Source: Bradyrhizobium diazoefficiens (GTDB lineage: Bacteria > Pseudomonadota > Alphaproteobacteria > Rhizobiales > Xanthobacteraceae). Taken from it: a stretch of 64,000 nt of DNA. The stretch spans positions 310,001 through 374,000 of the forward strand of contig NZ_JAENXS010000002.1 in NCBI RefSeq assembly GCF_016612535.1, given 5' to 3'. The position numbers and the translations under genes were made by a program. Below are positions 41,793 through 51,611 of this stretch, piece by piece; the first letter of the stretch is position 1; each line of letters begins with the position of its first letter. The notes beneath the pieces are model-generated. The model was not told the origin of the DNA. It worked only from the letters and a program-made list of their open reading frames with translations, and did not search any database.

Positions 41793-42578
41793 ATGAGCAC
41801 GTTTCGCGCGATCGTCTTCGCGTCGGTCATTGCCGGTTTCATCGTCGGTCTCATCGTCACTGTCGTCCAGCAGTTCGGCACCGTCCCCCTGATCCTGAAG
41901 GCGGAAGTCTTCGAGAAGGCGGCGGAAGCACATCAGCATGACGTTCCAGCCACCGCGCAACCGACGGCTGCCGGGCATGATCACGCAGACCATGATCATG
42001 CCGGTCACGACCATGGCGCCGGCGACCACGACCATGGCGCCGGGGCGTGGGAGCCGCGCGACGGGTTCGAACGCAACGCCTACACCGCCGCTGCCAACAT
42101 CCTGACCGCGATCGGCTTCGCGCTGCTCCTGGCCGGCTTCTTCGCCGTGCGCAGCGGTGCCACCGGCGGCAGCGTCTCCTGGCACGAAGGCCTGCTGTGG
42201 GGCTTGGCGGGCTTTGCCGTCTTCACGCTTGCGCCCGGCCTCGGCCTGCCGCCCGAGCTGCCCGGCGTGCCTGCCGCGCCGTTGCTGTCGCGGCAGATCT
42301 GGTGGCTGGCCGCCGTGCTGGCGACGGCCGGAGGGCTTGCCTTGATGGTCTTCCGCCGCTCGGTGCCGGCGGCGATCGCCGGCGTGATCCTGCTGACCCT
42401 GCCGCATCTGATCGGCGCACCCGAACTCGCCAACATCGAGACCAACGTGCCGTCGTCACTGACGCATCAGTTCGTCACCGCCGTGACGGTGACGAGCCTG
42501 GTGTTCTGGACCCTGCTCGGCGGTTTGACGAGTATGGTATTCGCGCGTTTCGACCGCGGCGCGGACCAGCGCGGCTAA
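41793..42578 (+). CDS. cbtA: CbtA-type cobalt transporter subunit
   Basis: 261-residue membrane protein: first helix SVIAGFIVGLIVTVVQQFG, then a periplasmic-type His/Asp-rich loop (residues about 48-85, repeating GHDHA/DHDHG units), followed by four more helices. This is the CbtA architecture of a predicted cobalt permease; biochemical proof for the family is limited. Unit with cbtB (and probably the DUF1488-like gene). Its stop overlaps the stop of the convergent small membrane gene by 4 bases. Confidence 0.9.
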   Translation: MSTFRAIVFASVIAGFIVGLIVTVVQQFGTVPLILKAEVFEKAAEAHQHDVPATAQPTAAGHDHADHDHAGHDHGAGDHDHGAGAWEPRDGFERNAYTAAANILTAIGFALLLAGFFAVRSGATGGSVSWHEGLLWGLAGFAVFTLAPGLGLPPELPGVPAAPLLSRQIWWLAAVLATAGGLALMVFRRSVPAAIAGVILLTLPHLIGAPELANIETNVPSSLTHQFVTAVTVTSLVFWTLLGGLTSMVFARFDRGADQRG

Positions 42579-42799
42579 CGTTGCGACCGTGTCGCGGTGC
42601 GCCACCGTAGCAACGCGACCGCGGTCCAGACGGTCTCGACACATCCGAACGGCCAGGCGCCCTGGAGAAAGCCGTAAATCGCACTGAGCGCGCACGCCGC
42701 CGCGAAGGCCAGCACATAATGCGGTCCGCGCGGCTCGAGCGCGTAGAACAGCAGCATCGCGCCGACCGACAGCAGTCCGAAGATCGCGAGCCCGTCCAT
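42575..42799 (-). CDS. Small membrane protein, partner of MerT-like gene, 74 aa
   Basis: Two predicted membrane helices (FGLLSVGAMLLFYAL; YVLAFAAACALSAIYGFLQG) and a conserved-looking GAWPFGCVETVWTAVALLRW end. The ATG overlaps the TGA of the MerT-like gene by one base, so it is translationally coupled to it. No family recognised. Cysteines at the helix end and near the C-terminus could bind soft metals; role as transport partner is inference from coupling. Confidence 0.7.
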   Translation of the reverse strand: MDGLAIFGLLSVGAMLLFYALEPRGPHYVLAFAAACALSAIYGFLQGAWPFGCVETVWTAVALLRWRTATRSQR

Positions 42800-43239
42800 C
42801 AGCCGGCCGGCGGCTTCGGCTTCTTGGCCACGCCGAGCTCGTGGAAGACGACGGACTCCATTGCCGGCCACAATGCGGCCGTCGCGGTCAGCACGGTCGC
42901 CGCGCACATCGCCGCCAGCACCGTCGATCGGATTTTCAAGCCCGTCATTCGCGACCGCCACACGATCCAGCCCCAGGCGCAGAGCACGACGGCAATCGAC
43001 AGCTTCGTTATCTGGCCATGCGCATGGTCGAGCACGGCGATCAGGCTTCCCGCGCTGGCGAGCACCACAGCGGGCAAGGTGAAGGGAAGCAGGCAGCACG
43101 CCGTGCAGGCTGCAGCGACAATAGCCGTCGCCACGGCGGTGCCCGCGGCCTTGCCGCCACCTTGCTCGATCTTCGCAGCGCAGCCGCATCCCGACGACGT
43201 CTCCGAGGGGAGGCCGCAGGACGGTCCAATAACGCTCAT
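42799..43239 (-). CDS. MerT-like inner-membrane metal transporter, 146 aa
   Basis: N-terminal soluble Cys-rich part (SCGLPSETSSGCGCAAK), then three or four helices. Helix 1 carries ACTACCLLPFTLPAVVLAS, resembling the vicinal CC-x-x-P of mercuric transporter MerT. ATG 43239 has GAGGAGA upstream. It is transcribed from a MerR-type promoter with a 19-bp spacer, divergent from the merR-like gene. A soft-metal or mercury role is supported by this context; the ion itself cannot be fixed, and MerP or MerA are not in view. Confidence 0.75.
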   Translation of the reverse strand: MSVIGPSCGLPSETSSGCGCAAKIEQGGGKAAGTAVATAIVAAACTACCLLPFTLPAVVLASAGSLIAVLDHAHGQITKLSIAVVLCAWGWIVWRSRMTGLKIRSTVLAAMCAATVLTATAALWPAMESVVFHELGVAKKPKPPAG

Positions 43240-43274
43240 GTGATTCTCCTCATGCTTGTGCGTCTCGAACCTGA

Positions 43275-43305
43275 TCGCTACGCCCTCAGGCCACTTGAGG
43301 TTCAA
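43275..43305 (-). promoter_or_regulatory. MerR-type promoter/operator of the MerT-like operon
   Basis: On the minus strand: -35 TTGAAC (43305-43300), 19-bp spacer, -10 TAGCGA (43280-43275). The spacer contains the dyad CCTCA-N7-TGAGG (43284-43300). A 19-bp spacer with internal dyad is the known signature of promoters that MerR-family proteins activate by DNA distortion. Predicted transcript start near 43268, leader about 29 bases. Confidence 0.8.
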
Positions 43306-43324
43306 GCGAAAAGTGAGAGCTTCC

Positions 43325-43729
43325 ATGAGAATTGGTGTCCTCGCCAAAGCCGCCGGAGTCTCGGTCCCGACCATCCGCTATTACGAGAGCATCGGCCTGC
43401 TCACGCCGCCGGCGCGCCAGGGCGGCCAGCGCATCTATGGCGGCGAAGACGTCAATGCACTCCGCCTGATCAGGCATTGCCGCGATCTCGACTTCTCGAT
43501 TGACGAGACCCGCAACATCCTCGCATCGGTGCATCGGCGCTTGCCCTGTAGCGACACGAAGGCGTTTGCGGAGCAGCACCTCGCATCGATCAGGAAGAAG
43601 ATCGCGGAGTTGCGCGCGCTTGAGACGACAGTAGCCGCGCTGGTGAGCGGCTGCGAGACAACCTGCTGCGGCAGCGCCGCGCCGGATTGCGTGATCCTGC
43701 AGCCAGGAGAGATCAATTGCGGATCATGA
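43325..43729 (+). CDS. MerR-family metal-responsive transcriptional regulator
   Basis: 134 residues. N-terminal winged helix MRIGVLAKAAGVSVPTIRYY with GLLTPPARQGGQRIY, a dimerisation helix, and metal-loop cysteines: C75 (LPCSDT), C110, C114, C115 and C122 (SGCETTCCG ... PDC). The 35-residue gap between C75 and C110 equals that between MerR C82 and C117, fitting a thiol-based Hg/Cd/Pb-type sensor. Divergent from the MerT-like gene with its operator between. The 3' end overlaps rcnA tail to tail by 6 bases. Confidence 0.9.
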   Translation: MRIGVLAKAAGVSVPTIRYYESIGLLTPPARQGGQRIYGGEDVNALRLIRHCRDLDFSIDETRNILASVHRRLPCSDTKAFAEQHLASIRKKIAELRALETTVAALVSGCETTCCGSAAPDCVILQPGEINCGS

Positions 43730-44785
43730 CATCAGTTCGTGCAGGCCGATCCAGCCGGTGTAGAGGCCGACGAAGACGATCAGGGCCGCCGATACGTAGG
43801 GCGCACGGTGAGCGTAGCGGCTGAAGCCGCCCCAATGTCGTTCGACGTGCCGCAGGCTGAGCGCCGCCAGCACGCCTGCCGACACCATCGTGATAGCGAG
43901 CCCGATGCCGAAGGACAGCACCAGGACGAAGCCAAGGCTGAACTGCTTCAGCTGAATGCAAAGCAGCAGCACGGTGATCGCGGCGGGGCAGGGGATCAGT
44001 CCACCGGTGAGGCCGAACAGGACGATCTGTGCGGTGGTGACGTTGCCTCCCGCAAAGCGCTTGCGGATGTCCGCGGCATGGGCGCGGGCGTGCGCATCGT
44101 CCTCGTCGCCGAGATTCATGTGGCCGTGATCGTGCTCTTCGAAGAGGAGCTCTGCGGCGGCGGCGCCCAGGGTCACGCGCGCCTTGAATGCATGCGGCTC
44201 GGGAATTTCCTCGACGCTTTCGAGGTAATCGTCCCGGGAGGCGAACGCGAAGGTCTGCTCCGAACCGTCTTCGCGAAGCGTGGTCACCTTGATGTCGCCG
44301 GCAGCGGGAAGCGCGCCGTTCGCGCTCCGGATCCGCCAGCGCGGCGGCACGCCGTCTTCAAAAACCTCCAGCAGCAGGGACGACCCGGCTAGCGAGACGG
44401 ATTGCGGTTCGTCGTGATGGTCGTGGTCGTGCTCGTGGTTCTGCTCTCGCCACGTGCGCCAGACCATCCAGGCGGCAACGCCGATGATGATGGCGGCGGA
44501 CGCCAGTTGCAGGTAGGCCTCGCTGCGTTCGCCGGACAATTCCCGGCCGAAATAAAGTCCCGCGAGCGCGATCGCCCAGACCACCGCGGTATGGGAGATG
44601 GCCGCCGACAGACCGAGCAGCGCGGCCTGAAGCACCGTTCCTCTCACCGCGATGATGAAGGCGGCCATCATGGTCTTGGAATGGCCGGGCTCGAGACCAT
44701 GCAGGGCGCCGAGCAGGATCGCGCTTGGCACGAACAGCCATGCGTGCGCGCTGCTCTGTTGGAGCAGATGAGACAGGTCGGTCAT
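43724..44785 (-). CDS. rcnA: Nickel/cobalt efflux protein, RcnA/NicO family
   Basis: 353 residues, predicted six to seven helices. The family metal motif is in helix 1-2 (HGLEPGHSKTMMAAF, residues 29-43). A His/Asp loop (EHDHDHHDE) and a longer soluble insert with another acidic/His stretch (EEHDHGHMNL) separate the two membrane halves; the second half has GGLIPCPAAITVLLLC. Start MTDLSHLLQ is 5 bases after the rcnR stop (TGA-ACGAC-ATG), so it is the second gene of an rcnR-rcnA unit. Expected role is export of excess Ni/Co. Confidence 0.92.
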   Translation of the reverse strand: MTDLSHLLQQSSAHAWLFVPSAILLGALHGLEPGHSKTMMAAFIIAVRGTVLQAALLGLSAAISHTAVVWAIALAGLYFGRELSGERSEAYLQLASAAIIIGVAAWMVWRTWREQNHEHDHDHHDEPQSVSLAGSSLLLEVFEDGVPPRWRIRSANGALPAAGDIKVTTLREDGSEQTFAFASRDDYLESVEEIPEPHAFKARVTLGAAAAELLFEEHDHGHMNLGDEDDAHARAHAADIRKRFAGGNVTTAQIVLFGLTGGLIPCPAAITVLLLCIQLKQFSLGFVLVLSFGIGLAITMVSAGVLAALSLRHVERHWGGFSRYAHRAPYVSAALIVFVGLYTGWIGLHELMS

Positions 44786-44790
44786 GTCGT

Positions 44791-45069
44791 TCACTTCAAA
44801 TAGGTTCGGACGACGTCGATGAGGTCGGCCGCGCCCCTGGCCTTCTCCGGATCCTTCTCGTGCGCGGGATCCACGACATGGTGGCGGATGTGGTCCTCGA
44901 GCAGTTCGGTGGTGAGGCCGCTGATCGCGCCTTTCACCGAAGCCACCAGCATCAGGACATCGGCGCAACCGATCTCCGACTCGAGCGCGCGTTCGACCGC
45001 CTCGAGCTGCCCCTTCATGCGACGGACGCGGCCGATGAGCTTCGACTTGTGCTTGATGGTGTGCGACAT
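44791..45069 (-). CDS. rcnR: RcnR-type (CsoR/FrmR family) nickel/cobalt-sensing repressor
   Basis: 92 residues from ATG 45069. All four Ni/Co ligands of RcnR fall at the exact positions: His3 (MSHTIKHK), Cys35 (EIGCAD), His60 and His64 (EDHIRHH). The helical core KLIGRVRRMKGQLEAVERAL and AISGLTTELL fits the all-alpha family. The start is chosen because it restores His3 and coincides with the predicted transcript start; an ATG 6 bases upstream lies next to the -10 box. Expected to repress itself and rcnA until Ni or Co binds. Confidence 0.93.
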   Translation of the reverse strand: MSHTIKHKSKLIGRVRRMKGQLEAVERALESEIGCADVLMLVASVKGAISGLTTELLEDHIRHHVVDPAHEKDPEKARGAADLIDVVRTYLK

Positions 45070-45075
45070 GTCCAT

Positions 45076-45104
45076 AAGATAGGGGGGTACCCTATAGCTG
45101 TCAA
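45076..45104 (-). promoter_or_regulatory. rcnR-rcnA promoter with G-tract operator in the spacer
   Basis: Minus strand: -35 TTGACA (45104-45099), 17-bp spacer, -10 TATCTT (45081-45076). The spacer holds the dyad ATAGGG-GGGTA-CCCTAT (45079-45095), including a six-G tract like those bound by RcnR. Start of transcription would fall at about 45069, the A of the rcnR ATG, implying a leaderless mRNA. Confidence 0.8.
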
Positions 45105-45629
45105 ATGCGTCGACCTCATCTGGCCAAGCAGGGCGGGTCATCAAAGTTCTAAAAAAGAGAAATTTCGCTTGCACCGCCGGGCCACACATTTTTACGACTT
45201 CGCCCATCCCGGCGCGACCTGGAGGCGCGATCGTACGTCGTTACTGATCGCGAGCCAGGCTTGCAGTGATGCGGCAGCGTCATCGCCGACTCAGTCGTGG
45301 GCCGCCCGCCATCGCCCTCGCTTTGGGCCCGCCGCGTACGCCACAACATCTCCAGTTGCGGGATGCCCCCTCCCGTGAGGGTAACACTGTAGGCATTCTC
45401 CGTGTCCTCTGAGCCACGATTGTGCTCTCCAGGCAACATCCACGTGCGATTTAACGGTTATCGCAGTCCGTTCGCATCGGCGCCGCTTTTTGGCCACACC
45501 CAAACATGAATAAAATCGCTCTGACGTTTCAGGGCTGGGCTGGCCCATGGCAGGCGGGAAATCCCCAAGGTCGATCGAAAAGGTCGATTCAAATCTTGGG
45601 TCTCATGTTCCGGGTCTGACAAGGGTTCG
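45105..45629. other. Intergenic region upstream of ilvD
   Basis: About 525 bases between the rcnR promoter and the ilvD leader repeats. Short frames exist on both strands but none resembles a protein family. The ilvD promoter is presumably near the lower-GC stretch at 45495-45525 (CAAACATGAATAAAATCGCT). No attenuator-like leader peptide or terminator was convincingly recognised. Confidence 0.4.
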
Positions 45630-45671
45630 CCAAGGAAACTGGACCAAGGAAACTAGACCAAGGAAACTGGT
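45630..45671 (+). repeat. Three tandem 14-bp repeats carrying Shine-Dalgarno-like cores before ilvD
   Basis: Units CCAAGGAAACTGGA, CCAAGGAAACTAGA and CCAAGGAAACTGGT lie head to tail, the last ending 4 bases before the ATG. Each has the AAGGAAA core; only the third is spaced correctly for translation from 45676. Confidence 0.85.
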
Positions 45672-45675
45672 CGCG

Positions 45676-47400
45676 ATGGACGCCAAGACCAACATCAAGC
45701 AGAGGCTGCCGAGCCGTCACGTGACGGAAGGCCCTGCGCGCGCGCCCCATCGCTCCTATTTCTACGCCATGGGTCTGACCACCGAGCAGATCCACCAGCC
45801 CTTCGTCGGCGTCGCCTCCTGCTGGAACGAGGCCGCGCCCTGCAACATCTCGCTGATGCGCCAGGCGCAGGCGGTGAAGAAGGGCGTCGCGTCGGCCGGC
45901 GGCACGCCCCGCGAGTTCTGCACCATCACCGTCACCGACGGCATCGCCATGGGCCATGACGGCATGCGCTCGTCACTGCCGTCGCGCGAATGCATCGCCG
46001 ATTCCGTCGAGCTGACCGTACGCGGCCATGCCTACGACGCCCTCGTCGGGCTCGCCGGCTGCGACAAGTCGCTGCCGGGCATGATGATGGCGATGGTCCG
46101 CCTCAACGTGCCCTCGATCTTCATTTACGGCGGCTCAATCCTGCCCGGCAATTTCCGCGGCCAGCAGGTCACCGTGCAGGACATGTTCGAGGCCGTCGGC
46201 AAGCACTCGGTCGGCGCCATGTCGGATGAGGATCTCGACGAGATCGAGCGCGTGGCATGTCCGTCGGCGGGCGCGTGCGGCGCACAGTTCACCGCCAACA
46301 CCATGGCGACCGTCTCGGAAGCCATCGGGCTCGCGCTGCCTTACTCGGCCGGTGCTCCGGCACCGTATGAAATCCGTGACGCCTTCTGCATGACCGCGGG
46401 CGAGAAGGTGATGGACCTGATTGCGTCCAATCTCCGGCCGCGCGACATCGTCACCCGCAAGGCGCTGGAGAATGCGGCCGCCGTGGTCGCCGCCTCCGGC
46501 GGCTCGACCAATGCTGCACTGCATTTGCCCGCGATCGCGCATGAGGCCGGCATCAAGTTCGACCTGTTCGACGTCGCCGAAATCTTCAAAAAGACACCGT
46601 ATGTCGCGGATTTGAAGCCGGGTGGCCGTTATGTCGCCAAAGACATGTTTGAAGTAGGTGGCATACCGCTTCTGATGAAGACGCTGCTCGACAATGGATT
46701 TCTCCACGGCGACTGCATTACGGTCACCGGTCGAACGATCGCCGAAAACCTCAAGAGCGTGAAGTGGAATCCGCACCAGGACGTGGTGCACCCGGCAGAC
46801 AAGCCCATCACCGTCACCGGCGGTGTGGTTGGTCTGAAGGGCAATTTGGCGCCAGAAGGTGCGATCGTGAAAGTCGCGGGAATGTCCAATCTGAGGTTCA
46901 CCGGTCCGGCGCGCTGCTTCGACCGGGAAGAGGACGCCTTCGAGGCCGTCCAGAACCGCACCTACCGCGAAGGCGAAGTCATCGTGATCCGCTACGAGGG
47001 CCCCAAGGGTGGACCCGGCATGCGGGAAATGCTTCAGACCACTGCGGCGCTGACCGGGCAGGGCATGGGCGGCAAGATCGCGCTCATCACCGACGGCCGC
47101 TTCTCCGGCGCCACCCGCGGCTTCTGCATCGGCCATGTCGGGCCTGAGGCCGCCATCGGCGGCCCGATCGCACTGTTGCAGGACGGCGACATCATCGAGA
47201 TCGACGCCGTTGCCGGAATCCTTAACGTAAAATTGAGCGACGCCGAGCTCGCGCAACGCAAGACCAAGTGGAGCGCTCGCGCGACTAACCACACGACGGG
47301 CGCGCTCTGGAAATATGCTCAGCAGGTTGGGCCGGCGGTCGATGGGGCAGTGACCCATCCGGGTGGCGCGCACGAGAAACAGTGTTATGCGGATATCTAG
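45676..47400 (+). CDS. ilvD: Dihydroxy-acid dehydratase
   Basis: Iron-sulfur enzyme of branched-chain amino acid and pantothenate synthesis, dehydrating dihydroxyisovalerate and its homologue. 574 residues. Cluster and metal ligands are in GVASCWNEAAPCN, GLAGCDKSLPGMMMA and CPSAGACGAQFTANTMA; the C-terminal DGRFSGATRGFCIGHVGPEA is intact. Start ATG 45676 is chosen because MDAKTNIKQRLPSRHVTEGP matches the family and follows the AAGGAAA repeats. The last 14 bases overlap exoR in another frame. Confidence 0.97.
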   Translation: MDAKTNIKQRLPSRHVTEGPARAPHRSYFYAMGLTTEQIHQPFVGVASCWNEAAPCNISLMRQAQAVKKGVASAGGTPREFCTITVTDGIAMGHDGMRSSLPSRECIADSVELTVRGHAYDALVGLAGCDKSLPGMMMAMVRLNVPSIFIYGGSILPGNFRGQQVTVQDMFEAVGKHSVGAMSDEDLDEIERVACPSAGACGAQFTANTMATVSEAIGLALPYSAGAPAPYEIRDAFCMTAGEKVMDLIASNLRPRDIVTRKALENAAAVVAASGGSTNAALHLPAIAHEAGIKFDLFDVAEIFKKTPYVADLKPGGRYVAKDMFEVGGIPLLMKTLLDNGFLHGDCITVTGRTIAENLKSVKWNPHQDVVHPADKPITVTGGVVGLKGNLAPEGAIVKVAGMSNLRFTGPARCFDREEDAFEAVQNRTYREGEVIVIRYEGPKGGPGMREMLQTTAALTGQGMGGKIALITDGRFSGATRGFCIGHVGPEAAIGGPIALLQDGDIIEIDAVAGILNVKLSDAELAQRKTKWSARATNHTTGALWKYAQQVGPAVDGAVTHPGGAHEKQCYADI

Positions 47401-48211
47401 GCGTACCATCGTTGCGTTTGTGTTGGGGGCTACCGCGCTGGCCGCGCCGGCGCTCGCCTTCGACGGGGCGCCGGTCAATCCCAAGGATGCGACCATCCCG
47501 GTGGTGACCACCTTGCCCGGTGCTGCGGGCGTAGTGCGCAAGTCCGCGCCGCCGGCGGCGACCCAGGATACCTCGCTGAGCGCCCTGCAATACGCCGCCG
47601 AGGGCGGTCACCCGATCGCGCAGTGGAAGCTCGGCCGCATGTACGCCAACGGCGACGGCGTGGCCCAGGACGACGTGCGCGCCTTCGAATATTTCACCCG
47701 GATCGCCAACGCGCATGCCGATGACAGCCCGTCGGCGCCGCAGGCGCAGATCGTGGCTAACGCCTTCGTTGCGCTTGGCCGCTACTATCTGAGTGGCATT
47801 CCGAACTCGAAGATCAAACCTGATCCGGATCGGGCGCGGGAGATGTTCTCCTATGCGGCGTCCTATTTCGGCAACGCCGATGCGCAATACGATCTCGCCC
47901 GGCTCTATCTGAAGACGCCGGACGCCTCGCGCGAGGATTTCCGCTATGGCGCGCGCTGGCTCGGTCTGGCCGCCCAGAAGGGCCAGCACGAGGCCCAGGC
48001 GCTGCTCGGACAGATGCTGTTCAACGGCGACCGCCTGCCGCGGCAGGCCGCGCGCGGCCTGATGTGGCTGACGCTCGCGCGTGACAGCGCCGGCGTCGAC
48101 GAGATCTGGATCAAGGAAAACTACAACCGCGCCTTGGCCAAGGCTTCCGACGACGACCGCGCCATGTGCCTGCAAATGCTGGAACAGTGGGTGCAGGGGC
48201 GCCGCGAATAG
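47387..48211 (+). CDS. exoR: ExoR-like periplasmic Sel1-repeat regulator
   Basis: 274 residues: signal peptide (TIVAFVLGATALAAPALAF), then Sel1-like repeats beginning ALQYAAEGGHPIAQWKLGRM and continuing ANAFVALGRYYLSGIP, YFGNADAQYDLARLYL, GQHEAQALLGQMLFNGD, RGLMWLTLA. Order and spacing match ExoR of rhizobia, a periplasmic inhibitor of the ExoS sensor kinase that controls exopolysaccharide, motility and symbiosis (established in Sinorhizobium). No exoS/chvI genes are in the window. Start ATG 47387 overlaps the end of ilvD, suggesting translational coupling. Confidence 0.8.
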   Translation: MRISRRTIVAFVLGATALAAPALAFDGAPVNPKDATIPVVTTLPGAAGVVRKSAPPAATQDTSLSALQYAAEGGHPIAQWKLGRMYANGDGVAQDDVRAFEYFTRIANAHADDSPSAPQAQIVANAFVALGRYYLSGIPNSKIKPDPDRAREMFSYAASYFGNADAQYDLARLYLKTPDASREDFRYGARWLGLAAQKGQHEAQALLGQMLFNGDRLPRQAARGLMWLTLARDSAGVDEIWIKENYNRALAKASDDDRAMCLQMLEQWVQGRRE

Positions 48212-48231
48212 GGGGGGACCTCGGTGCGTAG

Positions 48232-48259
48232 GGTGGATTAGCCGAAGGCGTAATCCACC
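48232..48259. terminator. Hairpin at the exoR/xthA convergent junction (family E/F repeat)
   Basis: GGTGGATTA / TAATCCACC, 9-bp perfect arms with a 10-nt GCCGAAGGCG loop, between two converging genes. The arms are identical to the second hairpin at 35228-35277. Confidence 0.65.
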
Positions 48260-48263
48260 ATTC

Positions 48264-49061
48264 TCACGCCGCCTCGAGATCCAGATCCACCCACACCGGC
48301 ACGTGGTCCGACGGCTTCTCCCAGGCCCGCACATAGCTGTCGATGCCGACATTGGCGAGCCGGTCGCTGGCCTGCGGCGACAGCAGCAGATGGTCGATGC
48401 GCAGCCCATGATTCTTCTGCCAGGCCCCGGCCTGGTAGTCCCAGAAGGTGTAGAGCCCGGGCTCGTCGGTGACGGCCCGCAAGGCATCGGTCAGGCCGAG
48501 GCCGAGCAGGGACTGAAAACTCTCCCGTGTCTCCGGTTTGAACAGGGCGTCCTCGGTCCAGGCGGCTGGATTGTGGACGTCGCGGGCATGCGGAATGACG
48601 TTGAAGTCGCCTGCGAGGATCAGCGGCTCTTCGGTCTTGAGGCGCTCCTTCGAATACTCGAGAAGTCGCGACATCCATTTGAGCTTATAGGGATATTTCT
48701 CCGTCCCGACGGGATTGCCATTGGGCAGATAGAGGCAGGCGATGCGCAGCACCCCGCGCTTGAGCGTCACCACGCCCTCGAGGAAGCGGGCATGGGCGTC
48801 CTCGTCATCGCCGGCGAGCCCCGATGTGGTCTCGTCGAATTTGAGCTTCGAGAGCAGGGCGACGCCGTTGAACGTCTTCTGCCCGTGGGTGATGACGTTG
48901 TAGCCCAGCGCCTCGATCTCCAGCCGCGGAAAGGCCTCGTCGACACATTTGATCTCCTGGAGGCAGACGATGTCCGGCTGGCACTCCCTGAGCCATGTCA
49001 GGAGAAGATCAATCCGCTGCCGGACCGAGTTTACGTTCCAGGTGGCAACTCTGATGGGCAT
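48264..49061 (-). CDS. xthA: Exodeoxyribonuclease III family AP endonuclease
   Basis: Repairs abasic sites and trims 3' ends. 265 residues, single EEP-nuclease domain: MPIRVATWNVNSVRQR, catalytic Glu in IVCLQEIKC, ILAGDFNVIPHARDV, and the C-terminal RIDHLLLSP and SDHVPVWVDL. Start 49061 follows GGAGCTCCCCGAC. Stands alone between convergent exoR and the divergent hybrid kinase. Whether exonuclease or AP endonuclease activity dominates cannot be told. Confidence 0.96.
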   Translation of the reverse strand: MPIRVATWNVNSVRQRIDLLLTWLRECQPDIVCLQEIKCVDEAFPRLEIEALGYNVITHGQKTFNGVALLSKLKFDETTSGLAGDDEDAHARFLEGVVTLKRGVLRIACLYLPNGNPVGTEKYPYKLKWMSRLLEYSKERLKTEEPLILAGDFNVIPHARDVHNPAAWTEDALFKPETRESFQSLLGLGLTDALRAVTDEPGLYTFWDYQAGAWQKNHGLRIDHLLLSPQASDRLANVGIDSYVRAWEKPSDHVPVWVDLDLEAA

Positions 49062-49195
49062 GTCGGGGAGCTCCAGGCAGGGGCCATGGTTAGAACAAAC
49101 TGCAAACGCGCCCGTCAAGGACGCCGCAAAATCTCCCACAAAATTAACCCGGCTTAAGCCGACCGCAGGCCATTGATACGGAAAAGGTTCCGCGG

Positions 49196-51526
<2,331 letters not shown>

Positions 51527-51611
51527 GCGTTAGCCGCGTGCCTGAATATGCGTTTGGCACCAGTTGGCCGGACGCAGGCAATTCGGATGCGCCGTGTTAT
51601 CTTGCCGCGCC

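Noticed and set aside
41930..42050. GATCATGAC/GGCGACCAC repeats in cbtA considered as a regulatory repeat.
   Set aside because: They encode the in-frame His/Asp-rich metal loop of CbtA.
45149..45439. A 96-codon frame on the minus strand upstream of ilvD.
   Set aside because: No ribosome site or recognisable motif; sequence looks non-coding.
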